A stretch of 64,000 bases of DNA, taken from contig NZ_BJKP01000008.1 of NCBI RefSeq assembly GCF_008974145.1, forward strand, positions 1-64,000. The letters are read 5' to 3'. The notes beneath the pieces were generated by a model. It saw only the letters and a program-made list of their open reading frames with translations, did no database searches and was not told the origin of the DNA. Position 1 is the first letter of the stretch, and each line of letters starts with the position of its first letter. Shown piece by piece: positions 9,968 through 19,584 of the stretch. The stretch is from Microcystis aeruginosa NIES-4325 (GTDB taxonomy: Bacteria; Cyanobacteriota; Cyanobacteriia; Cyanobacteriales; Microcystaceae). Both the position numbers and the translations under genes were made by a program.

Positions 9968-11254
9968 TTAGATTTTGTTAAGAAAGCGTTCAGGACTAAA
10001 AATACCGTGAGGATCGAATTTAGTTTTTAGGGTTTTCATCATGGTAATCGCGTTAGCTGTATAACCCCAAGGTTCAATTTTTTCCTTTAGCGATGGAGGT
10101 GCGGTTAACACCGTTAGATAACCCTGATTGGCACTGCACAAAGAGCGAATTTTTTCAAGATTTTCCTCCGATTTTAAGATAACTTTACCCACGCCGCTAC
10201 TAATATTAATCGAGGCTAGTCCGTTAATTTGGTCGATCACTAGAGCTAAACTGCTAGGTAATAATCCTATTTTGCCGAAAAAATTGCCCTCTTGGTCATA
10301 ATTATCCATTGTTTTTCGGTATCTTTGCCATAGAAAAACTTCTTCCTCATTCCGATAATAATTAGTCTGACAGTCTAACTGTTGTCCTAAATAACTCACC
10401 TGTTGCGATTGTTCGCTAATACTTTCGGGAATGCTTTGAAAACGAAGCAGTAAAGCGACTTTTTCCCCTAATCCTAGTGCTTGCGTCATCCCTGGGTTTA
10501 AACATTCAGCCACGGTGGGAGTTAAGGCCGATTGCCGAATAACTTGACTCAATTTGCTAATATTTTCGCTATTTCCTCTGATTATCAGGGTTTCTGAGTT
10601 AGCGGTTTCGGGATACAGTCGCAGGGTAATTTGATCGATAATCCCCAAAGTGCCATAGGAACCCGTAAATAGCTTCATCATGTCGTATCCCGCCACATTT
10701 TTCACCACACGCCCTCCCGCTTTAGCAATCTCGCCATCGTGACGGATAAAGGAGAATCCTAGGATCAGATCCCGGACTCCACCGTATCTTTGCCGCCATG
10801 TTCCCGCGTCGGCCGTGGCCATAATACCGCCAATCGTGGCATTATGGGCATAACTGGGATCTAGAGGAAGAAATTGACCGCTAGGAGCCAAAAAAGCCTG
10901 TAAATCAGCCAGTTTAAGCCCAGCTTCCACGGTTATAGTTAAATCTCCCCTAGCATGGTCAATAATCCGGTTGAGATTTTGGGTACTGACTAAAATATCG
11001 GGTGACTGGACTAATCCACCCCAATCTAATTTACTGCCTTGACCGTAGGCCAATAAAGACAGACGATTTTCGTTGGCAAAACGCACCAGAGAGGCTAAAG
11101 CAGCTGTATTGGCGGGATAGACTAGAATTTCAGGACTTTTGCCCCTAATTGCCCTTGATAATCTTTCTTGTTCCTCTTTTGGCACTTGTGGCCAAGGCAT
11201 AACCGTGGTGTCGGGGGGTAAAATAGAAGTTATCTGGGCAGCGATCGCAGTCAT
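9968..11254 (-). CDS. glcE: Glycolate dehydrogenase FAD-binding subunit (GlcE-type)
   Basis: FAD-linked oxidase with a PCMH-type N-terminal domain (about residues 35-215): VSTQNLNRIIDHARGDLTI, then LDPSYAHNATIGGIMATAD and the GGRVVKNVAGYDMMKLFTGS motif. It is shorter than GlcD and lacks much of the GlcD C-terminal cap, which together with the adjacent glcF points to GlcE. The complex oxidises glycolate to glyoxylate. It is first in a two-gene operon; its start faces a 370-bp spacer shared with the divergent aminotransferase gene. Confidence 0.85.
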   Translation of the reverse strand: MTAIAAQITSILPPDTTVMPWPQVPKEEQERLSRAIRGKSPEILVYPANTAALASLVRFANENRLSLLAYGQGSKLDWGGLVQSPDILVSTQNLNRIIDHARGDLTITVEAGLKLADLQAFLAPSGQFLPLDPSYAHNATIGGIMATADAGTWRQRYGGVRDLILGFSFIRHDGEIAKAGGRVVKNVAGYDMMKLFTGSYGTLGIIDQITLRLYPETANSETLIIRGNSENISKLSQVIRQSALTPTVAECLNPGMTQALGLGEKVALLLRFQSIPESISEQSQQVSYLGQQLDCQTNYYRNEEEVFLWQRYRKTMDNYDQEGNFFGKIGLLPSSLALVIDQINGLASINISSGVGKVILKSEENLEKIRSLCSANQGYLTVLTAPPSLKEKIEPWGYTANAITMMKTLKTKFDPHGIFSPERFLNKI

Positions 11255-11499
11255 ATTTTACAAAAGAATTGAGGAGTGAGGACTTACCGGCGGATAATGG
11301 CGAAGAATGGGGGTAATGCTGGGGCTAATCAGTAATTTTCAGCCTCTATTAATTAGATTACCTTAGTTTGGCTCTCCATCTCCCATGTCGGGCAATTCTA
11401 GCCATACTGAGGCACCAAAAAAGCTCTCTTGCATAAATCAAAAAATTTTCGGCAAATGTAGGGAAAAAGCGAAAGGTTAAAGGGAAAATTATCCTTTTG

Positions 11500-11525
11500 C
11501 CTCTTGCCTCTTGCCTATTGCCTCG
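11500..11525. repeat. TTGCCTC tandem repeats
   Basis: Four consecutive TGCCTCT/TGCCTAT units lie in the 370-bp divergent spacer between glcE and the aminotransferase gene. The rest of 11255-11624 presumably holds the two promoters, but I cannot point to convincing -35/-10 pairs. Confidence 0.7.
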
Positions 11526-11624
11526 TCTCAACAAGCAATTTAAATTACGAACAGCTTAACTGCTGAATTAGCCATACACTCGTGCGATAATGGTAGATTA
11601 CCTCGATCAGTAAGCCAAGAAGTA

Positions 11625-12812
11625 ATGAGTGTAGATTGGACGAATAGCCGCGCCAAGCGATTAAGTGCCTTACCCCCCTACGTTTTCGCCCGCTTGGATG
11701 AATTAAAAACCTTAGCCCGCAAAGAAGGACTAGATTTAATCGATTTAGGAATGGGCAACCCGGACGGTTCTGCGCCGCGTCCAGTTATCGAAGCGGCCAT
11801 TCAAGCTTTTGAAACGCCCCAATTTCACGGTTATCCCCCCTTTGAAGGAACCGCCAGTTTCCGAGATGCGATCGCTAAATGGTATTATCGCTCTTATGGT
11901 GTGGAACTCAATCCCGATAACGAAGCTTTGCCGCTGCTAGGTTCCAAAGAGGGACTATCTCACCTGGCCTTAGCTTATGTTAACCCCGGCGATGTGGTCT
12001 TGGTTCCCAGTCCTGCCTATCCCGCCCATTTTCGCGGTCCATTGATTGCTGGGGCGACGCTATACCCGATCATTTTAAAAGCGGAACAGGATTGGCTAAT
12101 AGATATCGATTCTATCCCCGAAGATGTGGCTAAACAGGCGAAAATCCTCTATTTTAACTATCCCAGTAATCCCACCGCCGCCGTTGCCCCCCGGGAATTT
12201 TTTGAAAAAATCGTTGCTTGGGCCCGGCACTATGAGATTATGCTCGTCCACGATCTCTGTTATGCTGAATTGAGTTTTGATGGTTATCAGCCCACCAGTT
12301 TATTAGAAATTCCAGGGGCAAAAGAGATTAGTGTAGAATTTCATACCCTCTCGAAAACCTATAATATGGCTGGGTGGCGCGTCGGTTTTGTCGTGGGCAA
12401 TTCCGATATTATTCAAGGGTTACGCACCCTGAAAACTAATCTCGATTATGGCATCTTTTCCGTCATCCAAAAAGCGGCCGAAACCGCCCTACAACTGTCG
12501 GATGAATACGTCAAACAAGTACAGGAAAGATACCGGCAGCGACGAGATTTTTTAATCAAAGGTTTGGGACAATTAGGTTGGGATATTCCCCTCTCTAAGG
12601 CGACAATGTATCTCTGGGTTCCCTGTAGCGTCGGTATGACTTCCACGGATTTCGCCCTTAGCGTCCTGCAAAAAACCGGTGTCGTCGTCACTCCTGGCAA
12701 TGCTTTTGGAGAAGGAGGGGAAGGTTATGTGCGCGTCAGTTTAATCGCCGATATCCCGCGGTTGGGGGAAGCTTTACAGCGCCTCGAAGATGCGGGAATT
12801 CGCTATCGGTAA
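11625..12812 (+). CDS. alaC: PLP-dependent class I/II aminotransferase, AlaC-like
   Basis: This fold-type I aminotransferase resembles the E. coli AlaC (YfdZ) glutamate-pyruvate transaminase group. Shared blocks are LPPYVFARLDELK at the N-terminus, DLGMGNPDG, GSKEGLSHL and YFNYPSNPTA. The PLP lysine is in TLSKTYNMAGWRVGF near residue 243, and the C-terminal phosphate/carboxylate-binding arginine is in YVRVSLI. Cyanobacterial members are often labelled aspartate or LL-diaminopimelate aminotransferase, so substrate choice is uncertain although the fold is not. It is 395 residues long, on its own promoter and divergent from glcE. Confidence 0.82.
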   Translation: MSVDWTNSRAKRLSALPPYVFARLDELKTLARKEGLDLIDLGMGNPDGSAPRPVIEAAIQAFETPQFHGYPPFEGTASFRDAIAKWYYRSYGVELNPDNEALPLLGSKEGLSHLALAYVNPGDVVLVPSPAYPAHFRGPLIAGATLYPIILKAEQDWLIDIDSIPEDVAKQAKILYFNYPSNPTAAVAPREFFEKIVAWARHYEIMLVHDLCYAELSFDGYQPTSLLEIPGAKEISVEFHTLSKTYNMAGWRVGFVVGNSDIIQGLRTLKTNLDYGIFSVIQKAAETALQLSDEYVKQVQERYRQRRDFLIKGLGQLGWDIPLSKATMYLWVPCSVGMTSTDFALSVLQKTGVVVTPGNAFGEGGEGYVRVSLIADIPRLGEALQRLEDAGIRYR

Positions 12813-12909
12813 AGAGAATTTTTCCCCTTGATTTATCGGCCAAATCCCTCTAGGCGCTGACTAAAATTGCGATTATGATGGAATTTTATCGCGGTAGCTT
12901 GCCACTTCC

Positions 12910-13641
12910 ATGACCTACAGCTTAAGAATTGCCGATATTCCCGTCAGTGAAAGACCCAGAGAACGTTTAATCAGTGTCGGGGCGAAAAACCTCACCGATG
13001 GTGAATTATTAGCGATTTTATTGGCTACAGGTCAAGGTAAGGGGAAACTCTCGGCAGTGGGTTTAGGACAGCATATTCTCAACGAATTGAGTAAATATCG
13101 CCGGGATCCTTTGGACGTTTTGAGAGATATTCACCCCCATGAATTAACCGCTATTCATGGCATTGGACCAGCTAAGGCCACTACTATTCTAGCGGCGATC
13201 GAATTGGGAAAACGGGCTTTTCAACGACGACCGACGGAAAAAATGGTTATCGATAGTCCCGATACCGCTGCCGCTATCCTTGGCCATGAACTAATGTATC
13301 AGTCTCAGGAACGTTTCGCCGTTATTTTACTCGATGTCAAAAATCAGTTAATTGCGCTAAAAGTGATTACTATCGGCACAGCCACGGAAACACTGGTACA
13401 TCCGCGAGAAATCTTTCGAGAAGTAGTTAAACAATCAGCTACTAAGTTAATTATCGCCCATAATCACCCCACTGGGTCACTTGTGCCTAGTCAAGACGAT
13501 ATTTTACTCACAGAACAATTATTACAGGGGGCCACCTATCTAGCTATTCCTCTCCTAGATCATTTGATACTCGGTAATGGCAACTTCCAAAGTCTTCGCC
13601 AAATCACGGATCTTTGGGAAAAATATCCCCAAGAAGATTAG
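12910..13641 (+). CDS. radC: RadC-family JAB/MPN domain protein
   Basis: RadC-type protein of 243 residues. An N-terminal helix-hairpin-helix segment ([22 protein letters not shown], about residues 78-98) is followed by the MPN domain carrying the JAMM zinc motif in [15 protein letters not shown] (about 181-195). The name comes from an old DNA-repair assignment in E. coli that has since been questioned, so the cellular role is unsettled. It begins 97 bp after the aminotransferase gene and 104 bp before purM, all on the plus strand; a common transcript is possible. Confidence 0.9.
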   Translation: MTYSLRIADIPVSERPRERLISVGAKNLTDGELLAILLATGQGKGKLSAVGLGQHILNELSKYRRDPLDVLRDIHPHELTAIHGIGPAKATTILAAIELGKRAFQRRPTEKMVIDSPDTAAAILGHELMYQSQERFAVILLDVKNQLIALKVITIGTATETLVHPREIFREVVKQSATKLIIAHNHPTGSLVPSQDDILLTEQLLQGATYLAIPLLDHLILGNGNFQSLRQITDLWEKYPQED

Positions 13642-13745
13642 ACCTCTTGTAAAAATCAAAAATTGTTGTTAGGTTTAGCTGGAAAAGGGAGCGAGTGCGA
13701 CCGAAATCCGGGTAAAATTTGAGAGATACAATCGGTCAATTGGGC

Positions 13746-14771
13746 ATGGATTATAAAGAAGCTGGCGTGGATGTGGAAGCGGGACGCGCTTTTGTCGAGA
13801 AAATTCGCCAAAATGTGGAAAGTACCTTCCGTCCTGAAGTTATCGGCGGTTTAGGCGGTTTTGGTGGCTATTTTCAGTTACCTTCCGGTTATCGGCAACC
13901 GGTGTTAGTATCGGGAACTGATGGCGTAGGAACCAAGCTGAAAATTGCCCATAGTCTCAATTGCCATGATACGGTGGGAATTGACCTGGTGGCCATGTGC
14001 GTCAACGATGTCTTAACCTCCGGGGCTGAACCTTTATTTTTCTTGGATTATCTGGCCACCAGTAAACTGGAAGCGTCACAGTTAGCGGCGGTGGTGTCGG
14101 GAATCGCTAGGGCCTGTCGTGATAGTGGTTGTACTCTTTTGGGAGGGGAAACGGCGGAGATGCCGGGGTTTTATTCGGCAGGAGAGTACGATTTAGCGGG
14201 TTTTTGCGTCGGTATTGTCGAAAAAAGTCAATTACTCGACGGCAGTAGGGTGCAAATCGGCGATGTGGCTATTGGTTTAGCCAGTAGTGGGGTTCACAGT
14301 AACGGTTTTAGTCTTGTTCGTAAGATTATCGACACCCAGGGCTTAAATTGGCAAGATTGCCCCGAAATTTTGGCCGGCTCTAGCTTAGGTGAAGTTTTGT
14401 TAACTCCCACTAGACTTTATGTCAAACCTGTGCTAGAACTGCTGCGCTCTGGGTTAGATATTCACGCCATGGCCCACATTACCGGGGGTGGCATCCCGGA
14501 AAATTTGCCCCGCTGCTTAGGTAAAGGGCATTCTGTGCGGATTTACCGCGAAAGTTGGCCAATTTTGCCGATTTTTCACTGGTTAGCCCAGATGGGATCG
14601 GTTAATGCCGAAGCCATGTTTAATACTTTTAATATGGGTATCGGTTTTGTGATCATTGTCCCATCAGATCTGGCTCGATCGACTATTAATCAACTACAAT
14701 CCTCTGGGATTAATGCCTACCAAATCGGCGAAGTGATTGCCGGCAAGGGAGAAATTGTTGGGCTTGATTAA
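13746..14771 (+). CDS. purM: Phosphoribosylformylglycinamidine cyclo-ligase
   Basis: PurM (AIR synthetase) closes the imidazole ring of FGAM using ATP in purine synthesis. Conserved blocks include [53 protein letters not shown] and [14 protein letters not shown]. The longest ORF opens with a TTG at 13719. The ATG at 13746 gives [13 protein letters not shown], the family's normal N-terminus, and a 341-residue protein, so it is preferred. Confidence 0.96.
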   Translation: MDYKEAGVDVEAGRAFVEKIRQNVESTFRPEVIGGLGGFGGYFQLPSGYRQPVLVSGTDGVGTKLKIAHSLNCHDTVGIDLVAMCVNDVLTSGAEPLFFLDYLATSKLEASQLAAVVSGIARACRDSGCTLLGGETAEMPGFYSAGEYDLAGFCVGIVEKSQLLDGSRVQIGDVAIGLASSGVHSNGFSLVRKIIDTQGLNWQDCPEILAGSSLGEVLLTPTRLYVKPVLELLRSGLDIHAMAHITGGGIPENLPRCLGKGHSVRIYRESWPILPIFHWLAQMGSVNAEAMFNTFNMGIGFVIIVPSDLARSTINQLQSSGINAYQIGEVIAGKGEIVGLD

Positions 14772-14969
14772 AGTTAGTTCAGGCTAAGAAGATTTTGCCA
14801 TCAATTCCACCAAAAAATCAGGTTGACTGGCTGGGATAGCAGCAGCGTTTCGGCTTATCCCCAACCCAATTTATATTAAGTTTTTTTACTTAAGTAGTTA
14901 TACTTAGTTTGCTTCTCGATAGAATTAGGTCAGAACCTGATAAGACACTTTTTCAGAGAAAAGGAGGTT

Positions 14970-15071
14970 ATGGCCATGCAAGAAATGCCTATCTCCCAAC
15001 TCTTAGGGTAGCGGTGGTCTGGGGAAAAAGTGCTGGTGACTGGAGCTTCGGGATTTAAAGGCAGTTGGTGA
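14970..15071 (+). pseudogene. Broken CDP-glucose 4,6-dehydratase (rfbG)-like fragment
   Basis: An ATG at 14970 with a very strong AAGGAGG Shine-Dalgarno opens a 13-codon frame ending at TAG 15009. The same frame continues as RWSGEKVLVTGASGFKGSW up to TGA 15069-15071. The VTGxxGFKGSW block is the NAD-binding start of CDP-glucose 4,6-dehydratases and related SDR sugar epimerases. What remains is the 5' end of a sugar-nucleotide gene with one nonsense codon, cut off by an IS200/IS605-type end just downstream. It suggests a lost surface-polysaccharide gene. Confidence 0.65.
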
Positions 15072-15072
15072 T

Positions 15073-15113
15073 TTGACGCTCCCCGAAGCGCTCATGGGGG
15101 GGATTCTTGGTTC
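15073..15113 (-). mobile_element. IS200/IS605-type end scrap
   Basis: The last 26 bases (15088-15113) match the 3' part of the tnpB remnant at 28924-28949 at 25 of 26 positions. GCTCCCC with the downstream G-run can fold into a small hairpin. It abuts the broken rfbG-like fragment, as if an insertion or later deletion removed the rest of that gene. Confidence 0.6.
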
Positions 15114-15136
15114 AACAAGTCCACCATACCAAGTAC

Positions 15137-15193
15137 CTAAGTACAGGACAAAAAATCTAAGGACTGCAAAAAGCTAAGTACAGGACAAAAAAT
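15137..15193 (+). repeat. 20-bp direct repeat upstream of the GH63-like gene
   Basis: CTAAGTACAGGACAAAAAAT occurs at 15137-15156 and again, identical, at 15174-15193, 37 bp apart. The second copy runs into the ribosome binding site region of the next gene. It could be a duplicated 5' leader, a footprint of an insertion, or a binding site. Confidence 0.75.
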
Positions 15194-15213
15194 GAAGATA
15201 AAGGAGAAAAGTC

Positions 15214-18200
15214 ATGTTGACAACTCAAGATACCCAAAAAGATAATTCCTTCGCAGAAGCTCGGAAGCAAACTGAAGAATACAAACGCTTGCAAGAAGTC
15301 CGTGAACAAAATATCCCTTGGAAAAAATGGGGTCCCTATTTAAGCGATCGCCAATGGGCAACTGTCCGAGAAGATTATAGTCAGGATGGTAGTGCTTGGA
15401 GATATTTTGATTACGAGCAATCTCGTTCTCGTGCCTACCGTTGGGGAGAAGATGGAATATTGGGAATTTCTGATGAGCGTCAGCGTCTATGTTTTGCCCT
15501 AACCCTTTGGAATGAAGAAGATGAGCTTTGGAATGAAAAAGATCAGCATTCCGAAAAGCATCTCAAAGAAAGATTTTTTGGTTTAACAGGATTCGATAGC
15601 TGGCCTAATCAAGGAAATCACATGGAAGATGTCAAGGAATATTACTTTTATCTAGATAATAACCCCACTCATTCTTATATGAAGGCATTGTATAAGTATC
15701 CTTATGAATTTCCTTATAAGAAGCTCATTCAAGAGAATAATAAACGAGGAGATGCTAAGTATAGTCGAGGAGAGGAACACCCTGAATATGAGCTAATTGA
15801 TACAGGTTGCTTTGACAATAATAGTTACTTTGATGTTGTTATTGAATATGCCAAGAAGACTCCTGAAGATATTTTAATTAAAATTACTGTTTGGAATCGA
15901 GGCTCTGAAGCTCATCCACTACATATTTTACCTACTCTCTGGTTTCGTAACACTTGGTCTTGGTTGGGAGATGCAGAAAGGGAAAAACAAAAACCAAGTT
16001 TGCAGAAAGTTGCCAATAATGTAGCTACTATTAAAGCCCATCATAGTGAGTTAGGTGATTATTATCTCTATTGTCAAGGAGATACTCCTCTGTTATTTAC
16101 TGAAAATGAAACTAACAACGAACGCATTTTCCATACTGCTAATGCGAGTCAATATGTTAAGGACGGAATCAACAATTATGTCGTTAATCAAGAGCTAGAT
16201 AAAGTCAACCCTGAACAGAAAGGGACAAAAGCAGCCGCTCACTATAACCTCACTATTGAAGCTGATAAACCTCAAGTGATATGGTTGCGCTTGACAGATG
16301 TTGCGCCAGATCAACTACCTGATGCTAATCCTTTTGGAAGTGATTTTGAGAAGGTTTTTGACAAGCGGAAAGAAGAAACTGACGCATTTTATCAAGCTAT
16401 TACTCCTTCAGATTTTCCAATTTCAGATGAGGAACGACAAGTTCAAAGACAGGCATTTGCAGGAATGCTATGGAACAAGCAATTTTATTACTATATAGTT
16501 CAAGATTGGCTCAAAGGAGATCGGTCATATCAAGATAGAAAGTGGCATAAAATATATCCCCCACGAAAAACATCTGAACACATCAGAAATAACGACCGCA
16601 ATAAGAAATGGACTCACTTGCACGGTGAAGATATAATTTCCATGCCAGATAAATGGGAATATCCTTATTTTTGTGTCTGGGATTCAGCTTTTCATGCGAT
16701 TACCCTTGCTTTAATCGATCCAGATTTTGCTAAAGAGCAAATATTGCTTTTTACTCAACCATGGTACAGCAAAGATAATGGGCAAATTCCGTCTTGTGAA
16801 TTTGGTTTTGATGAAGTAAACCCTCCCATTCTTGCTTGGGCAGCTTTGAAAGTTGACGAAATAGAGCATGACATATATGGCTCTCCTTGCGATCAAAAAT
16901 TTTTGCAATTAATCTTTGATAATTTGCAAAAGACTTTAGATTGGTGGCTAAAAAATAACAGGCTACCTAAACAATCAGGAGAAACAAAAGAGAAATATGT
17001 TTTTAAGGCTGGATTTTTAGGATTAGATAATATATCTATAGTTGATCGAAATCAATTCCTCACCCAAGAAACAGTCACAATAGAACAAATTGATGCCACA
17101 AGTTGGATAGCAATGTTTTATTTGAATATGTTGACAATAGTTACTAAGTTAGATGTAGAGAAGCAAAAAGAGCGTGAAAATTCTGCAAAAGATTTCCTGA
17201 AAAACTTCATATTAATTGTCCATGAAATAAACGAAATTGTTGACAAAAATCAAGTTGCTTTTTGGGATAGCAATGATAACTTCTACTATGAAGTTTTGAA
17301 AATTTCTCTGGAAAAATTTTCCTTAGAATTACCACTAAAATATCGCTCCATTCTTGGTATTGTTCCTTTGTTCACTGTGGAAACTTTTGGGAAAGAAACA
17401 GAAACAGATTTAACTAGGAATTTAAGAGCAAGCTTTTATAATCCAGAATCTTGTTTTGCTAGGTTTAGGAATGAGGAAGAATTCAAGTATTTACTGGGAG
17501 AAGAAGAATGTGTTGATATTCGATCAGATTTACATGAGTGCCTAGATTTATTTTTATCAATTGTCAACAAGAAGAAATTACAAAATATCATTGATAAGCT
17601 TCTTGACGAAAAGGAATTCTTAAGTGATTATGGAATTCGATCTTTGTCTAAATTTCATGAAGAACACCCGTATCAATTGGATGGTATGATAAAAATTGTA
17701 TGGCATCCTGAAATTAAGGCAAATCCAGATGTGCAGCCTTTTCCAATTGAAATGAAATACGAACCTGCTGAAACAAAAACTCCTGTACATACTGGAAATT
17801 CTAATTGGCGTGGTCCGGTATGGTTTCCCATGAATTTTCTGATTATTGAATCTCTGAAGAAGTTTCATAAATACTTCAATGTCTGTTTAAAAGAAAAAGA
17901 CTTTGGAGTATTATGTCCTTCAGTATCGCACCACAAAATTAGCCTTGAAGAAGTTTCAATTGAACTATCTAAGAAACTCATTAAGATTTTCCTGCCTGAT
18001 TGGTCAGGGAAACGACCAGTTTACGGAGATAACCCAAAACTTCGTCAGCTTTTCAAAACCCCTGATGGCCAGGATTTAATACTGTTCTACGAATATTTTC
18101 ACGGAGATACAGGTCAAGGACTGGGAGCAAGCCATCAAACAGGTTGGACAGGACTCGTAGCTAATTTGATCTATCAGGTCGGAGAATATAACTATCTCAA

Positions 18201-18216
18201 TAGCGCACCTTCTTAA
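15214..18216 (+). CDS. GH63-like glucosidase (MGH1-type alpha-glycosidase)
   Basis: This 1000-residue protein resembles bacterial members of the GH63 (mannosyl-oligosaccharide glucosidase-like) family with an (alpha/alpha)6-barrel. Recognisable blocks are the N-terminal YLSDRQWATVREDYS and RAYRWGEDGILGISD, mid-protein WEYPYFCVWDSAFHAITLALIDP with a likely catalytic acidic residue, and C-terminal NSNWRGPVWFPMN and DTGQGLGASHQTGWTGL. No signal peptide is seen, so it is probably cytosolic and may act on trehalose-, sucrose- or glucosylglycerate-like or internal glucan substrates; the substrate cannot be read from sequence. AAAGGAG precedes the ATG. The gene is visibly more AT-rich than its neighbours and sits beside IS debris, suggesting transfer. 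Confidence 0.8.
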   Translation: MLTTQDTQKDNSFAEARKQTEEYKRLQEVREQNIPWKKWGPYLSDRQWATVREDYSQDGSAWRYFDYEQSRSRAYRWGEDGILGISDERQRLCFALTLWNEEDELWNEKDQHSEKHLKERFFGLTGFDSWPNQGNHMEDVKEYYFYLDNNPTHSYMKALYKYPYEFPYKKLIQENNKRGDAKYSRGEEHPEYELIDTGCFDNNSYFDVVIEYAKKTPEDILIKITVWNRGSEAHPLHILPTLWFRNTWSWLGDAEREKQKPSLQKVANNVATIKAHHSELGDYYLYCQGDTPLLFTENETNNERIFHTANASQYVKDGINNYVVNQELDKVNPEQKGTKAAAHYNLTIEADKPQVIWLRLTDVAPDQLPDANPFGSDFEKVFDKRKEETDAFYQAITPSDFPISDEERQVQRQAFAGMLWNKQFYYYIVQDWLKGDRSYQDRKWHKIYPPRKTSEHIRNNDRNKKWTHLHGEDIISMPDKWEYPYFCVWDSAFHAITLALIDPDFAKEQILLFTQPWYSKDNGQIPSCEFGFDEVNPPILAWAALKVDEIEHDIYGSPCDQKFLQLIFDNLQKTLDWWLKNNRLPKQSGETKEKYVFKAGFLGLDNISIVDRNQFLTQETVTIEQIDATSWIAMFYLNMLTIVTKLDVEKQKERENSAKDFLKNFILIVHEINEIVDKNQVAFWDSNDNFYYEVLKISLEKFSLELPLKYRSILGIVPLFTVETFGKETETDLTRNLRASFYNPESCFARFRNEEEFKYLLGEEECVDIRSDLHECLDLFLSIVNKKKLQNIIDKLLDEKEFLSDYGIRSLSKFHEEHPYQLDGMIKIVWHPEIKANPDVQPFPIEMKYEPAETKTPVHTGNSNWRGPVWFPMNFLIIESLKKFHKYFNVCLKEKDFGVLCPSVSHHKISLEEVSIELSKKLIKIFLPDWSGKRPVYGDNPKLRQLFKTPDGQDLILFYEYFHGDTGQGLGASHQTGWTGLVANLIYQVGEYNYLNSAPS

Positions 18217-18253
18217 TACTCAATTAACTTCAGTCGGACGGGAGAAGGAAAGT

Positions 18254-18304
18254 TTTAACCCGGGACAGGATCAAGCTTTCAGCTAATCCAGGATTCGGGT
18301 TAAA
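18254..18304. terminator. Inverted repeat between convergent genes
   Basis: TTTAACCCG (18254-18262) and CGGGTTAAA (18296-18304) are perfect 9-bp inverted arms around a 33-base loop. They lie in the 94-bp gap between the convergent GH63-like gene and cofH. The long loop makes it a weak terminator candidate. Confidence 0.35.
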
Positions 18305-18310
18305 TAGACT

Positions 18311-19447
18311 CTAATAGATTGTATCCCGTTGACGGGCGGGGCGATCGAGGGATTTAATCGCCGTTGCTAATTCCTCGACGGTCAAACAAGTACCGCCCAG
18401 GGCCCCGGCCATAGTGGTAATATGTTCTTCCATGAGAGTACCACCGAGATCGTTGCAACCCCAGTTCAAGGCTTCTGTCGCCCCCTGTAAGCCCAATTTT
18501 ACCCAACTGGGTTGATGATTTTTAATGCTATTGCCCAAATAAATCCGCGCCACTGCTGTTAATTTTAATGTATCGGCTAAAATTGGCTGATCTCGTCCGA
18601 CTCGATTTCTCAGGGGTTTGGGGGCCGATTGTCCCACAAAAGGCAATAAAATAAATTCGGTGATTTTAGCCAGATAATTATTTTCTAGGGCGATTTCTTG
18701 CTGTTTTCTAATTTTTTCAAGGTGCTGCACCTGTTGGCTAGGGGTTTCAATATGACCGCAGAGCATGGTACTGGTGGTATGTAACCCTAAGCGATGGGCA
18801 GTACCGACTATTTCTAACCAAGTGGCGGCATCGATTTTTTCTGGACAAATTACCCGTCTCACCTCATCCACTAACACCTCGGCAGCCGTCCCCGGCAGAG
18901 AATTGACTCCTGCTTCTTGCAGGGAAGCGATAACTTTTTCGTAACTTAAACCGTCTTCTCTAGCGATAAATTGGACTTCTTGGGGCGAAAAAGCGTGTAA
19001 ATGCAGGTCAGGAAAGGCTTGTTTCAAGTTTTTAACAATTTCGAGGTAATAGTCTAAGGAATTGCCCTTAATCTTGGCTTTTGGGTTTAATCCTCCCTGC
19101 ATACAAATTTCTGTCGCCCCACGATGGACAGCATCCGCCGCTTTAGCGATAATTTCCTCTAAATTAAGCCAGAATGCTCCCTCTTCATTTTCATCGCGTC
19201 TGAATGCACAAAAACTGCAATGCTGCTCACAAATGTTACTAAAATTAATGTTGCGATTGATCACGTAGGTGACGGTATCTCCCACCTGTTGATGACGCAA
19301 AAAGTCTGCCGTTTCCCGAATCTGGGCAATTAAACGGTTATCGGTAGTTTCTAGCAAGATAATCGCTTCTTTTGCCGATAAATTTGCCCCTGACCGCGCT
19401 TTTGCCAAAATATCGGTTACGGGTGCGGTGATGGAGGAATTAGTCAC
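18311..19447 (-). CDS. cofH: FO synthase subunit CofH (radical SAM)
   Basis: CofH, with CofG, makes FO (7,8-didemethyl-8-hydroxy-5-deazariboflavin), the F420 precursor and the 8-HDF antenna of cyanobacterial photolyases. The radical-SAM CxxxCxxC motif appears as CEQHCSFC near residue 72, preceded by INRNINFSN. Further blocks are [32 protein letters not shown] and [11 protein letters not shown] near the C-terminus. Length is 378 residues. No cofG is in the window. It is convergent with the GH63-like gene. Confidence 0.93.
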   Translation of the reverse strand: MTNSSITAPVTDILAKARSGANLSAKEAIILLETTDNRLIAQIRETADFLRHQQVGDTVTYVINRNINFSNICEQHCSFCAFRRDENEEGAFWLNLEEIIAKAADAVHRGATEICMQGGLNPKAKIKGNSLDYYLEIVKNLKQAFPDLHLHAFSPQEVQFIAREDGLSYEKVIASLQEAGVNSLPGTAAEVLVDEVRRVICPEKIDAATWLEIVGTAHRLGLHTTSTMLCGHIETPSQQVQHLEKIRKQQEIALENNYLAKITEFILLPFVGQSAPKPLRNRVGRDQPILADTLKLTAVARIYLGNSIKNHQPSWVKLGLQGATEALNWGCNDLGGTLMEEHITTMAGALGGTCLTVEELATAIKSLDRPARQRDTIY

Positions 19448-19584
19448 GGGAAATAAATATTGAGGGTTGGCGATCCTAATTGTAGAACGAGGTCAGAAGG
19501 AACAGTAAAGAAAGAGAGCCGATTTAATCCTTTTTCTGTTCCCCATTCCCTTGTCTGCACGCGGTAATTTCCGGTTGAGAGCCT

